Assembly: GCA_934098745.1 (NCBI GenBank)
Contig: CAKOPG010000008.1
Span: 11,266 to 75,265, forward strand
Origin: an uncultured Bacilli bacterium
GTDB taxonomy: Bacteria > Bacillota_I > Bacilli_A > RF39 > UBA660
Reading direction: 5' to 3'
DNA: 64,000 nt
Under the pieces are notes generated by a model. The model searched no databases. It saw only the letters and a list, made by a program, of their open reading frames with translations, and was not told the origin of the DNA. This document shows positions 36,448 to 44,151 of this stretch, piece after piece. The position numbers were made by a program, and so were the translations under genes. Position 1 is the first letter of the stretch; every line of letters starts with the position of its first letter.

Positions 36448-37461
36448 TTGAAATTATTAGATTGGAAAAAAGAAATAAAATATGATGAATTAAAAGAAGT
36501 TTGTAAGAGTCTTACTAATGGTGGCTTAGTAATTTTTCCCACTGAGACCGTTTATGGCCTTGGAGCCGATATCCGTATGCCAAAATCTGTAGACAATATC
36601 TTTAAAGCTAAAGGTCGTGCTCAAGATAACCCTTTAATAGTTCATTTAGACTCTAAAGAAGAAATTACTAAATATGCTTATATTCAAAACGATATGGAAA
36701 GAAATTTGATCAATGCTTTTATGCCTGGACCATTTACTTTAATCTTAAAGAAAAAAGACCTTGTTCCGGAAAATGTCTCTGCAGGTTTGGATACTGTGGG
36801 AATAAGAATTCCCTCAAATAAAATAGCTCATGCCATTTTAAAAGAAGAACATATCCCTATAGCTGCGCCATCTGCCAACGTTTCAGGAAGACCATCCGGC
36901 ACTAATATCAAAAGTATTTTTGAAGAATTTAAAGATAAAGTAGATTATATTATTGATGGCAGTGATACCGATATTGGCCTTGAATCAACCGTCGTAAAAG
37001 TAATTGCTGGCATTCCCACAATCCTAAGACCAGGCTTTATTACCAAAGAAGATATTATAGATGCCGTTGGCGTAGTAAAAGTAGATGATAACATTTTTAC
37101 TCCCGCTACCGGTAGAGTAGAAAGCCCTGGTATGAAATATAAACACTATGCTCCAAATAGCAAATGTACCCTGATATATATTCATGATACAAATGAAAGA
37201 ATTAAATACTTCAGTAATCTTACTACTCCAAATACTGTTATAATCGGCAGTAGCACCCTAAATAAAATTCCCTGTAAAAAGTTTTTATACTATGGTGATA
37301 AACTAGAAGAAATATCGCATAATATCTTTACCTTATTAAGAGAAGCTGATAAATATAATCCCGAAATGATTTTAATTGAAGGCGTTTCTAAAGAAGGCTT
37401 AGGCCTAGCTATCATGAATAGATTAATTAGAGCTAGTAGTCATAATTATATTGAAAAATAA
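36448..37461 (+). CDS. tsaC: L-threonylcarbamoyladenylate synthase (Sua5/TsaC)
   Basis: A 337-residue enzyme that makes threonylcarbamoyl-AMP for the universal t6A37 modification of ANN-decoding tRNAs. The YrdC-like domain (about 10-205) shows LVIFPTETVYGLGADI, KAKGRAQDNPLIVHL, PGPFTLIL and PIAAPSANVSGRPSGT. The C-terminal Sua5 domain (about 235-337) starts after the conserved SPGMKYKHYAP linker. I place the start at TTG 36448 because AGGTGAT ends just before it; GTG 36439 lies inside that site. Confidence 0.94.
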   Translation: MKLLDWKKEIKYDELKEVCKSLTNGGLVIFPTETVYGLGADIRMPKSVDNIFKAKGRAQDNPLIVHLDSKEEITKYAYIQNDMERNLINAFMPGPFTLILKKKDLVPENVSAGLDTVGIRIPSNKIAHAILKEEHIPIAAPSANVSGRPSGTNIKSIFEEFKDKVDYIIDGSDTDIGLESTVVKVIAGIPTILRPGFITKEDIIDAVGVVKVDDNIFTPATGRVESPGMKYKHYAPNSKCTLIYIHDTNERIKYFSNLTTPNTVIIGSSTLNKIPCKKFLYYGDKLEEISHNIFTLLREADKYNPEMILIEGVSKEGLGLAIMNRLIRASSHNYIEK

Positions 37462-37465
37462 TATT

Positions 37466-37494
37466 TGATAAAACTTTAAGTTTTATCTTTTTTT
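37466..37494 (+). terminator. Rho-independent terminator of tsaC
   Basis: 10-bp stem GATAAAACTT/AAGTTTTATC with a very small loop, followed by T8. Confidence 0.88.
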
Positions 37495-37537
37495 TTGCTT
37501 TATCTTATGTTATAATTTTATTGTAGGAGAATAAGAT

Positions 37538-37858
37538 ATGAAGAAGAAACTAATTATTATATTAAGTGCATTAAGTATAATCATTATTATTTCAGGTATT
37601 ATATTAGCTAAGAAGAATAATTCTACCATTAATAAATTAGAAATTATCGATGCTACATATATGTGTGATAATTACCATGAAAAATTCTATGAAGATAATG
37701 AATATATATATTATTTTCCATGTACCAAGAGTAGTTCACTATATATTAAATATCAAAATGGCAATAAATACTTAGTAACCTCAGCTCTTGAAGAAGAAAA
37801 AGTAACCATAGATGAACTTATTAAATCTGGTTTAGAAGTTATTAAAGAAAAAAAATAG
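37538..37858 (+). CDS. Small membrane-anchored or secreted protein
   Basis: 106 residues with an N-terminal membrane helix (about 4-24), then a short extracytoplasmic domain with two cysteines (TYMCDNYHE and YYFPCTKSS) that could form a disulfide. Not recognised. A TGTTATAAT extended -10 (near 37510) and a good AGGAGA site precede the start. It is followed after 11 bp by a tail-anchored protein gene, so they form an operon. Confidence 0.72.
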   Translation: MKKKLIIILSALSIIIIISGIILAKKNNSTINKLEIIDATYMCDNYHEKFYEDNEYIYYFPCTKSSSLYIKYQNGNKYLVTSALEEEKVTIDELIKSGLEVIKEKK

Positions 37859-37869
37859 CGGAGGAAAAT

Positions 37870-38592
37870 ATGGATAAGAAACTAATTTTTGAACTTACTA
37901 ATCATAAAGTATATTATGTTAAAACTGATGTAATCAATTTCTATATAACCATACCTAATCACGTTGATAAAACTAATATATGTGTAGAAATTAAATCTAA
38001 AAATAGTAATTATGATTTAGAAACAAATGATGAAATTTGGGTTTTAGAAAATGTCAAAAACACATTTTCATATATTGATGATTATAATATTACTTTAGTA
38101 TTACCAGTATTTAAAGAAGAAGAAGTAGCTATCTTAGAAAAAATTGATGACTCTCTTTATATAAATATTGATAAAATACTTGCTAGTGTAATTAACCAAG
38201 CTTATCTTTTATTAAAAGAAAACAAACAAGAAGTAGCTCCACAAGTATTCTTAGTTAATAATGATCGTTATCAAACATTTATTAATTGGTTTGCCACTCG
38301 TTATAAAGAAAGAATAACTTGTCAGAATCTTCTAGATATTATCCAAATGTTTAACGCTCAAGCTACATCATATAAAAAACTAGAAACCCCAGTAATAAAT
38401 TTTGTCGTTGGTAGTTATAACACCGAAGTAGACGCCCCCAAAGCCCTACCTAAACAAACCGAAGCAAAGTCAATACCAGCTCCGGAATTAAAACCCCAGT
38501 ATAGTAGTGGATTTTCAAGTTATTTACTCCTTACAGTAATTACCATTGTTGTCGGAGCTATCGTGGCTTTCATTGCCTTTAATTATAAGTAA
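37870..38592 (+). CDS. Tail-anchored protein of unknown function
   Basis: A 240-residue protein with a soluble N-terminal part (about 1-175), a proline-rich linker (APELKPQYSSG) and a single C-terminal membrane helix (about 214-236), so the bulk should face the cytoplasm. No known domain. The start follows GGAGGAAAAT at ideal distance. Its partner upstream is also membrane-anchored. Confidence 0.75.
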   Translation: MDKKLIFELTNHKVYYVKTDVINFYITIPNHVDKTNICVEIKSKNSNYDLETNDEIWVLENVKNTFSYIDDYNITLVLPVFKEEEVAILEKIDDSLYINIDKILASVINQAYLLLKENKQEVAPQVFLVNNDRYQTFINWFATRYKERITCQNLLDIIQMFNAQATSYKKLETPVINFVVGSYNTEVDAPKALPKQTEAKSIPAPELKPQYSSGFSSYLLLTVITIVVGAIVAFIAFNYK

Positions 38593-38605
38593 TATATCAT
38601 TTTCC

Positions 38606-38635
38606 AAAAGCTTTTTTTAATAGAGCTTTTTTCTA
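38606..38635 (+). terminator. Probable terminator
   Basis: Stem AAAAGCT/AGCTTTT with a T-rich loop and T6 after it, downstream of the tail-anchored protein gene. Confidence 0.6.
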
Positions 38636-38655
38636 TTCCTATAATTATCCTTATC

Positions 38656-38678
38656 TTACGTCAGTCCCTTTGGGATAA
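38656..38678 (+). repeat. Dispersed 23-bp repeat, copy A
   Basis: One of five copies in the window. It reads TTACGTCAGTCCC then TTTGGGATAA; the inner TCCC and GGGA are complementary. It lies just beyond the terminator of the small minus-strand gene at 38712, the same position copy D has behind ftsZ. Confidence 0.75.
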
Positions 38679-38680
38679 AT

Positions 38681-38707
38681 AAAAAAGACCTAAGTCCTTT
38701 AAAATAA
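38681..38707 (-). terminator. Terminator of the small minus-strand gene
   Basis: On the minus strand, AAAGGAC and GTCTTTT pair (one G-T pair) around a TTAG loop and run into T6. Confidence 0.7.
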
Positions 38708-38711
38708 TTAT

Positions 38712-38825
38712 CTATAACATATATGCAATAATACCAATTATTGAAGAAGCTACCATTAATAATAACATAAATATTCCTATAATACGCATCCCTAAACTAG
38801 TTTTTTTCTTTTTCTTCTTACTCAT
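38712..38825 (-). CDS. 37-residue basic membrane peptide (DUF4044-like)
   Basis: The start MSKKKKKKTSLGMRIIG is followed by one hydrophobic helix (IFMLLLMVASSIIGIIAYML). The ATG at 38825 has AGAGGTGGA just upstream and a terminator follows the stop, so it is a real small gene. The layout of a lysine run plus one helix resembles DUF4044 proteins of Bacilli; this is a resemblance only. Confidence 0.7.
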   Translation of the reverse strand: MSKKKKKKTSLGMRIIGIFMLLLMVASSIIGIIAYML

Positions 38826-38902
38826 AATCCACCTCTATTAATATTATAAACAAAATTTAGAATATTTACAAGATATAAGAATATAATTTTATAGGTGAAG
38901 AT

Positions 38903-39535
38903 ATGAAAAAAAAATATAACAGTATTAGTAAAATAATTATTCCTGCTAAAAAAATCAATTATTTCATTATAGGCATACTTTTCCTAGGATTAATCCTCGG
39001 AGCCGTCTTTGCAAATATCATTGGCTTTAACGATAAAACTCTAGTAGTAGATAAAATTAAATTATTTATAGATAACGTCAACACCGGTGAAATAAATAGC
39101 CTTATAGCCTTTAAAAACAGCATATCTATTAATTTATTATATGTAATTGTTATCTGGATAATGGGAATGACTTTAGTAGGCATACTATTTAATATCTTAC
39201 TTCTTTTTTCTAAATCATTTATCCTAGGTTTTTCTCTTGCATCATTTATCATTACCTATAGTTACAAAGGCATAATTCTATCTATCCTATATCTATTACT
39301 AGGACAACTCCTAAACATCTTAGTAATCAGTATCTTAACTATCTATAGCCTAATGTTTTCATCTAAACTATTTAAAGTAATATTTAAAAACCAAAATAAT
39401 CATGATATTCTTAATTTCCTAAGAAATTATCTAATTATTCTAGCTTCATCAGTTATCATAAGCGGTATTTCTTCATCATTCGAATCATTCTTATTACCTG
39501 CCTTAATAAAATTAATCATTAAACTATTTATATAA
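38903..39535 (+). CDS. spoIIM: Stage II sporulation protein M (SpoIIM)
   Basis: A 210-residue integral membrane protein, near the 214 of the Bacillus protein. It has about five membrane helices, with the conserved central region MTLVGILFNILLLFSKSFIL and GFSLASFI followed by LYLLLGQLLNILVI. SpoIIM recruits SpoIIP and SpoIID to the engulfing septum. Its partner SpoIIP is encoded at 1190. The start follows AGGTGAAGAT. It is 47 bp from mnmA, which has its own -10. Confidence 0.85.
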   Translation: MKKKYNSISKIIIPAKKINYFIIGILFLGLILGAVFANIIGFNDKTLVVDKIKLFIDNVNTGEINSLIAFKNSISINLLYVIVIWIMGMTLVGILFNILLLFSKSFILGFSLASFIITYSYKGIILSILYLLLGQLLNILVISILTIYSLMFSSKLFKVIFKNQNNHDILNFLRNYLIILASSVIISGISSSFESFLLPALIKLIIKLFI

Positions 39536-39581
39536 TAGTTTTTTTTCTTATTTTATGCTATACTTTTAACAGGTGATGTAA

Positions 39582-40661
39582 ATGAAAACAGTTGTTATTG
39601 GAATGTCTGGGGGCGTTGATTCTTCCGTTGCTGCCATATTACTAAAAAAACTTGGTTACAATGTAATTGGCTTATTTATGAGAAATTGGGATAGTACTAT
39701 TAATAATGACTACCTCGGTAATCCTAACTTAAATAATAATATCTGTCCTCAAGAACAAGATTATAACGATGCCCTAGAAGTATGTCAAAAACTAGCTATC
39801 CCCTTACATAGAGTAGACTATGTTAAAGAATACTGGGATAACGTTTTTACTTATTTCTTAGATGAATTAAAAAAGGGTAGAACTCCCAATCCCGATGTTA
39901 TGTGTAATAAATATATTAAATTTGACCTGTTTTATAAAAAAGCTAAAGAACTTGGTGCTGATTATATTGCTACGGGTCATTATGCTAAAATAATTGATGG
40001 TTCATTATATAAAGCCACTGATAAAAACAAAGATCAAAGTTACTTTCTCGCATACGTAAACAAAAATATATTCAAAGATGTCTTATTCCCTTTACAAGAT
40101 ATTACCAAACCAGAAGTAAGAAAAATAGCCGAACAATATGGTCTAATAACTGCTAAGAAAAAAGACTCTACAGGTATTTGTTTTATTGGTGAAAGAAACT
40201 TCACTAAATTCCTAAAAAACTATCTACCAAATCTTCCGGGTGATATTATTGATATTGAAACTAATAAAGTTTTAGGAAAACATATCGGCTTAATGTATTA
40301 TACCATAGGGCAGAGAAAAGGCTTAGAATTAGGAGGCGGTAACGAAAAAATATTTGTTGTAAAAAAAGATGTTGATAAAAATATTTTATATGTTGCTAGC
40401 GGTGATGAAAATAAATATCTATTTTCCACAAAAGCTCTAATTACTAACTTTAATTTCTTAACCGAAGAAAAATATCAAACATGTACTTGTAAATTTAGAT
40501 ATCGTCAAGAAGATATTCCTTGTCAAGTAAAATACTTAGATAATAATACTCTCGAATTAACTTACAAACCCGCCAAAGCAGTTACCCCCGGACAATTTTG
40601 TGTTTTATACAAAGACGATCTATGCCTAGGTGGCGGAATTATTGAAAAAATAGAAAAATAG
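39582..40661 (+). CDS. mnmA: tRNA-specific 2-thiouridylase MnmA
   Basis: A 359-residue enzyme that makes s2U at wobble position 34 of Glu, Gln and Lys tRNAs. It shows the ATP pyrophosphatase loop [15 protein letters not shown] (about 7), [13 protein letters not shown] with the first catalytic cysteine (about 108), [18 protein letters not shown] with the second cysteine (about 208) and the beta-barrel C-terminus (PGQFCVLY). A TATACT -10 and AGGTGAT overlap the short leader. Complete and typical. Confidence 0.96.
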   Translation: MKTVVIGMSGGVDSSVAAILLKKLGYNVIGLFMRNWDSTINNDYLGNPNLNNNICPQEQDYNDALEVCQKLAIPLHRVDYVKEYWDNVFTYFLDELKKGRTPNPDVMCNKYIKFDLFYKKAKELGADYIATGHYAKIIDGSLYKATDKNKDQSYFLAYVNKNIFKDVLFPLQDITKPEVRKIAEQYGLITAKKKDSTGICFIGERNFTKFLKNYLPNLPGDIIDIETNKVLGKHIGLMYYTIGQRKGLELGGGNEKIFVVKKDVDKNILYVASGDENKYLFSTKALITNFNFLTEEKYQTCTCKFRYRQEDIPCQVKYLDNNTLELTYKPAKAVTPGQFCVLYKDDLCLGGGIIEKIEK

Positions 40662-40690
40662 GACTAAAAAGATAGTCTTATTTTTTTTAC
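40655..40690 (+). terminator. Rho-independent terminator of mnmA
   Basis: Stem AATAGGACTA/TAGTCTTATT (one G-T pair) around a short A-rich loop, with T8 after it; it contains the stop codon. Confidence 0.85.
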
Positions 40691-40723
40691 TGTGTTATAA
40701 TTGTTATAGATAGGAGTATAGCT

Positions 40724-41419
40724 ATGGAACGAGCCTTATTATTATTTATTTCAGTTTTACCTGTTTATCTCATTTTAGCATATATCTATAAAAAAGATAG
40801 TGAAAAAGAATCTCGTAAATTGCTAACTAAATTATTTATATATGGTGTCTTATCTTGTTTTCCAGCTACACTTCTCGAATTATATATTGGTTCTTATTTT
40901 CCCCCTGAAGAAAACATGGATTTAATTACCTTGTTTATCTATGTTTTTCTAAGCATCGCCTTAGTTGAAGAATTATGCAAATGGTGGATGTCCTATAAGA
41001 TAAGCTATAATAATGAAGAATTTGATCAAATATATGATGGTATCGTCTATACAGTTTTTGTATCTCTAGGATTTGCTTGCTTTGAAAACATCTTATATGT
41101 CTTCGATTCCGGCTTCATGGTTGGTATTTTAAGAATGTTTCTCGCCATTCCTGGCCATGCCTGTGATGCCATCGTTATGGGTAATTATTACAGCCTAGCT
41201 AAAATGGCTAACGTAATGGGAAATCGTTCCCGTGAAAAAAGAAACCTCTTCCTAAGCATCCTGATGCCAACCATTACCCACACCTTATATGATTATTGTC
41301 TTTTTACTGGCGAATCTACATTTCTAATACTATTTATTATCTTAGTAATAACCATCTATATTTACAGTTTCAAAAAAGTAAAACACTTTTCTAAAATAGA
41401 TGGTCAGTTCACCAGTTGA
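40724..41419 (+). CDS. PrsW family intramembrane metalloprotease
   Basis: A 231-residue protein with about seven membrane helices. The family's metal-site motifs are present: LVEELCKWW (EExxK, about 85), DGIVYTVFVSLGFACFENI (about 105) and the two histidines in IPGHACDAIVMG and PTITHTLYDY. PrsW-like proteases cleave anti-sigma factors in Bacillus. The target here is unknown, and no anti-sigma gene is adjacent. A TGTTATAAT extended -10 precedes it. Confidence 0.87.
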   Translation: MERALLLFISVLPVYLILAYIYKKDSEKESRKLLTKLFIYGVLSCFPATLLELYIGSYFPPEENMDLITLFIYVFLSIALVEELCKWWMSYKISYNNEEFDQIYDGIVYTVFVSLGFACFENILYVFDSGFMVGILRMFLAIPGHACDAIVMGNYYSLAKMANVMGNRSREKRNLFLSILMPTITHTLYDYCLFTGESTFLILFIILVITIYIYSFKKVKHFSKIDGQFTS

Positions 41420-41484
41420 CATTTAAATACTAATTATATGTCAAAAATATAAACCAATTATAATTGATAAATATAGTTAATAAC

Positions 41485-41513
41485 TTGACACAATAAGTGT
41501 AAAATGATAAAAT
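41485..41513 (+). promoter_or_regulatory. Strong sigma-A promoter of the HTH gene
   Basis: TTGACA at 41485-41490, 17-bp spacer, TAAAAT at 41508-41513 with a TGn extension. The binding site of the gene is CGGAGGA, 6 bases from its ATG. Confidence 0.82.
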
Positions 41514-41535
41514 TAATATATATACGGAGGATATT

Positions 41536-42318
41536 ATGAATACTGTTGAAAAAATTAATATAATATTACGTGAAGCAAATATTTCTAAAGTTAACTTAGC
41601 TAAATATTTGGGTGTATCAAGACAAATGGTATATAACTACCTAGATGGTGAAGATCTATCTAAATTATCAAATGATAAATCCCAAGCTTTATTTGCTTTA
41701 CTAAACGTTAAAAATGAAGAAGAACTAAAAAATAAAGAACTTACCAAAGAATATATTCAAGAAGTAGGTAATAAATTATTTAACTCTAAAAGCAAGACCG
41801 TTAAAAAGAATGAAATAATTGAATTAACGGGATTAAGACCAGAAGAACAAACCATTGTAAATGATATAGTTTTTATTATAAAAGAGATGTTAAATGAAGA
41901 TAAAACTAAAAACAGTTTGACATTGCTTAACTACTTTTATCATTTTATTCAAGCTGTAAACAAATCTAAAGAAACTAAATATATCTTAGCTTATGTTTCT
42001 AAAGCTGCTGGCTTTACTAATCCAACAACCTATGAATTTGATGATGAACAACAATTTGTTTTTGAAAGCATAATGTATTCAGCCATGACACTATATAATA
42101 ACGGTGGAGCTTCAAGAACAAAACTTGCTGAATCTCATCGTCGTTGGGAAAATGAATTATCCAAAAAGAACGAAGAAAAATTAAGCCGTACCCAAGAACT
42201 TAATACTGCTAAAGTCTTAGCCCTAAAAGAACTTGGTTACACCGAAATAAATGAACACAACGCCAGTGAAGTATTCGATAAAATAGCCGAAATACAATCA
42301 CGTGGAGCTTATAATTAA
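41536..42318 (+). CDS. HTH-domain transcriptional regulator
   Basis: 260 residues. An N-terminal helix-turn-helix of the Cro/CI type (about 5-45; ISKVNLAKYLGVSRQMVYNYLDG) is followed by a long helical C-terminal region of unknown type (about 100-250) without enzymatic motifs. A DNA-binding regulator is likely. Its targets are unknown. It is separated from the downstream membrane glycosyltransferase by a terminator-like hairpin. Confidence 0.82.
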   Translation: MNTVEKINIILREANISKVNLAKYLGVSRQMVYNYLDGEDLSKLSNDKSQALFALLNVKNEEELKNKELTKEYIQEVGNKLFNSKSKTVKKNEIIELTGLRPEEQTIVNDIVFIIKEMLNEDKTKNSLTLLNYFYHFIQAVNKSKETKYILAYVSKAAGFTNPTTYEFDDEQQFVFESIMYSAMTLYNNGGASRTKLAESHRRWENELSKKNEEKLSRTQELNTAKVLALKELGYTEINEHNASEVFDKIAEIQSRGAYN

Positions 42319-42328
42319 AAAAGAATGC

Positions 42329-42355
42329 AAGGGTAGGGTAAAACCTACTCTTTAT
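42329..42355 (+). terminator. Probable terminator between the HTH and GT-C genes
   Basis: Stem AAGGGTAGG/CCTACTCTT (42329-42337 with 42344-42352, one G-T pair). The T tract after it is short (TTATAT), so some read-through is likely. Confidence 0.6.
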
Positions 42356-42370
42356 ATATTGAGGTATAAC

Positions 42371-43897
42371 ATGAAAAAAATATTCAAAAAAGAGAACCTA
42401 ATCTTTCTCTTAACAATAATTCTCTGTACATTAATAGTAATATATTTTGATATTCAAAAAGAAACTTATGATGGTGATGAACTATACACCTACACCTTAT
42501 CAACTAGTGCCAAAGGTGGCTTTATGGGCGGAAATTTCCCTCTAGATACCTTTAATAATCCCGATATTATCAATGAATCTCTAACTCTTCAAAGAGAAGA
42601 ACTATTTGATCTAAGAACCATTTACTATAACCAAGTAAATGACGTTCATCCACCATTATATTATTTTCTATTCCATTATATTTCTATCTTTTCCTTTAAC
42701 AAATTCTCTAAATGGCCTGGCCTAATTCTAAATCTCTTAATCTATTTATTTACCCTTTTCTTAGTATTTTCAATAACTAAAAACCTTACTAACAATAAAT
42801 ACTTTCCCTTTATAACTACTTTAGTATATGGTATTAGTAATGGTGCTATAAGTACCCAATTATTTATCAGAATGTATATGCTCTTAACAATGTTCTGTTT
42901 ACTATTTATCTATCTAATCATTAAATTAACCCAAAATAAAAATAATAACCAACTCTTCCTTCTCTTAACCATTACCACCTTCTTAGGATTTATGACTCAT
43001 TATTACTTCCTCGTATTTGCCTTTATCTATTCTCTAATATATTTTATCTACACCCTAGTTAAAAAAAGATATTCCCATCTATTAAAATTCTCTATAAGTG
43101 TCCTTTCCGGAGTAATATGTGGCTATATCGTCTTTCCAGCCTCATATAATCATTTATTTAACAGCTATCATGATGTAAGTACCAGTAATAATTTAATTCA
43201 TTCCAACATAATATACAACCTTAAATCCATCTATAAAAGATTAAATATTGAACTATTTTATAGTATCTTACCAGTAATATTAATATTACTTTTAATACTC
43301 ATAATATATAAAATAATAACCAAAAAACACTTTAATAATCCTTATATCATCTATTTAACATCCGGATCTATTATTTATTTCTTATTAGTATTAAAAATAA
43401 CTCCCATCTTATCAACCAGATATATTTATAACATCTACCCCATAATAGAAATAGTACTCTGCCTCTTAATTTGTAATATTATTAAAAATTATAAATTACC
43501 AAAAATAATCCTTACTATTATCTTCATCCCTTTAGCATATTCCAACATATTTATAAATGAAGTTTCTTGGTGTAACCAAATACCAAAAGAAGATACCTCA
43601 GTAATTAATACCTATAAAAATTACCCTTATCTATATTTAGCAAATAGCGATTATGATCTAACATCTAAAACCTTTTACGCTAGATTATTTAAAGAATTCT
43701 ACATTACTTACCATATCGATGAAGAAAGTATTAATTACATAACCACTTATTTAAAAGATAATTCTTATAATGGCATAGTTATAGATATATCTAATACCAT
43801 AGATCAAGAAAAATATCTACACGAAATAGCCAGTATCATGAATTATTCAAAAAGAATAGATACAAACTTAGGTATAATTCTAGAAAGTCATCCTTAA
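42371..43897 (+). CDS. GT-C type membrane glycosyltransferase (ArnT/PMT-like)
   Basis: 508 residues with about 10-12 membrane helices. The first extracytoplasmic loop has the catalytic-acid pattern of GT-C enzymes (ETYDGDELYTY, about 32) followed by the NDVHPPLYYFLFHYI block (about 78). C-terminal about 100 residues are soluble and extracytoplasmic. Such enzymes move a sugar from a polyprenyl-phosphate donor to surface molecules. The start is ATG 42371 with GAGGT upstream; the longer frame from 42302 overlaps the HTH gene without a binding site. Confidence 0.85.
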   Translation: MKKIFKKENLIFLLTIILCTLIVIYFDIQKETYDGDELYTYTLSTSAKGGFMGGNFPLDTFNNPDIINESLTLQREELFDLRTIYYNQVNDVHPPLYYFLFHYISIFSFNKFSKWPGLILNLLIYLFTLFLVFSITKNLTNNKYFPFITTLVYGISNGAISTQLFIRMYMLLTMFCLLFIYLIIKLTQNKNNNQLFLLLTITTFLGFMTHYYFLVFAFIYSLIYFIYTLVKKRYSHLLKFSISVLSGVICGYIVFPASYNHLFNSYHDVSTSNNLIHSNIIYNLKSIYKRLNIELFYSILPVILILLLILIIYKIITKKHFNNPYIIYLTSGSIIYFLLVLKITPILSTRYIYNIYPIIEIVLCLLICNIIKNYKLPKIILTIIFIPLAYSNIFINEVSWCNQIPKEDTSVINTYKNYPYLYLANSDYDLTSKTFYARLFKEFYITYHIDEESINYITTYLKDNSYNGIVIDISNTIDQEKYLHEIASIMNYSKRIDTNLGIILESHP

Positions 43898-43911
43898 TGA
43901 TGGCTTTTTTT
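43884..43911 (+). terminator. Rho-independent terminator
   Basis: 9-bp stem AAAGTCATC/GATGGCTTT (one G-T pair), loop CTTAAT, then a T run. It separates the GT-C gene from the CRISPR locus. Confidence 0.87.
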
Positions 43912-43966
43912 AACATTTAAAATAATCAACTGCATCTCCCATAATTATTAAAATGTCGGTATATAA

Positions 43967-43995
43967 TTTACAATAATATAATAATTTGTTATAAT
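43967..43995 (+). promoter_or_regulatory. Promoter of cas9
   Basis: TTTACA at 43967-43972, 17-bp spacer, TATAAT at 43990-43995 with TGT in front (extended -10). Transcription should begin near 44002, giving a cas9 leader of about 150 nt that runs antisense through the whole tracrRNA gene. Confidence 0.75.
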
Positions 43996-44012
43996 GAGAC
44001 CAAGATGAACCA

Positions 44013-44109
44013 CAAAAAAACTACCAAAGCAGTTGTTCTTACTAGAGTAAGTATTTAGGCCAAAGGCTTTTATTTTAACTCTCTATGTCATCTTAAATGG
44101 TATTAAGAC
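44013..44109 (-). ncRNA. tracrRNA of the type II CRISPR system
   Basis: On the minus strand, about 97 nt. The anti-repeat (about 44074-44109) is complementary to the CRISPR repeat over its 3' two thirds. It is followed by AGTTAAAATAAAAGCC, which matches the AGTTAAAATAAGGC core of known type II-A tracrRNAs. Then come the nexus hairpin GCC-TTT-GGC, a CTTAC-TCTA-GTAAG hairpin and a terminator hairpin AACTGC/GTAGTT with T7 ending at 44014. It should base-pair with crRNA and guide Cas9. The position upstream of and opposite to cas9 matches Streptococcus pyogenes. Confidence 0.9.
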
Positions 44110-44115
44110 AACTAC

Positions 44116-44144
44116 ATAATATCACTTTTTAGAAAGGAAGTCAA
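44116..44144 (-). promoter_or_regulatory. Promoter of the tracrRNA
   Basis: Minus strand TTGACT (44144-44139), 17-bp spacer, TATTAT (44121-44116). Predicted transcription start near 44109 falls exactly at the first base of the anti-repeat. The promoter overlaps the ribosome binding site of cas9 (AAAGGAAG at about 44133-44140). Confidence 0.85.
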
Positions 44145-44151
44145 TTAGTAA

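Noticed and set aside
5416..41419. Mycoplasma-type code (TGA as tryptophan), because of the very low GC.
   Set aside because: Several genes end at TGA with good terminators behind (6397-6399, 41417-41419), and tryptophan is encoded by TGG.
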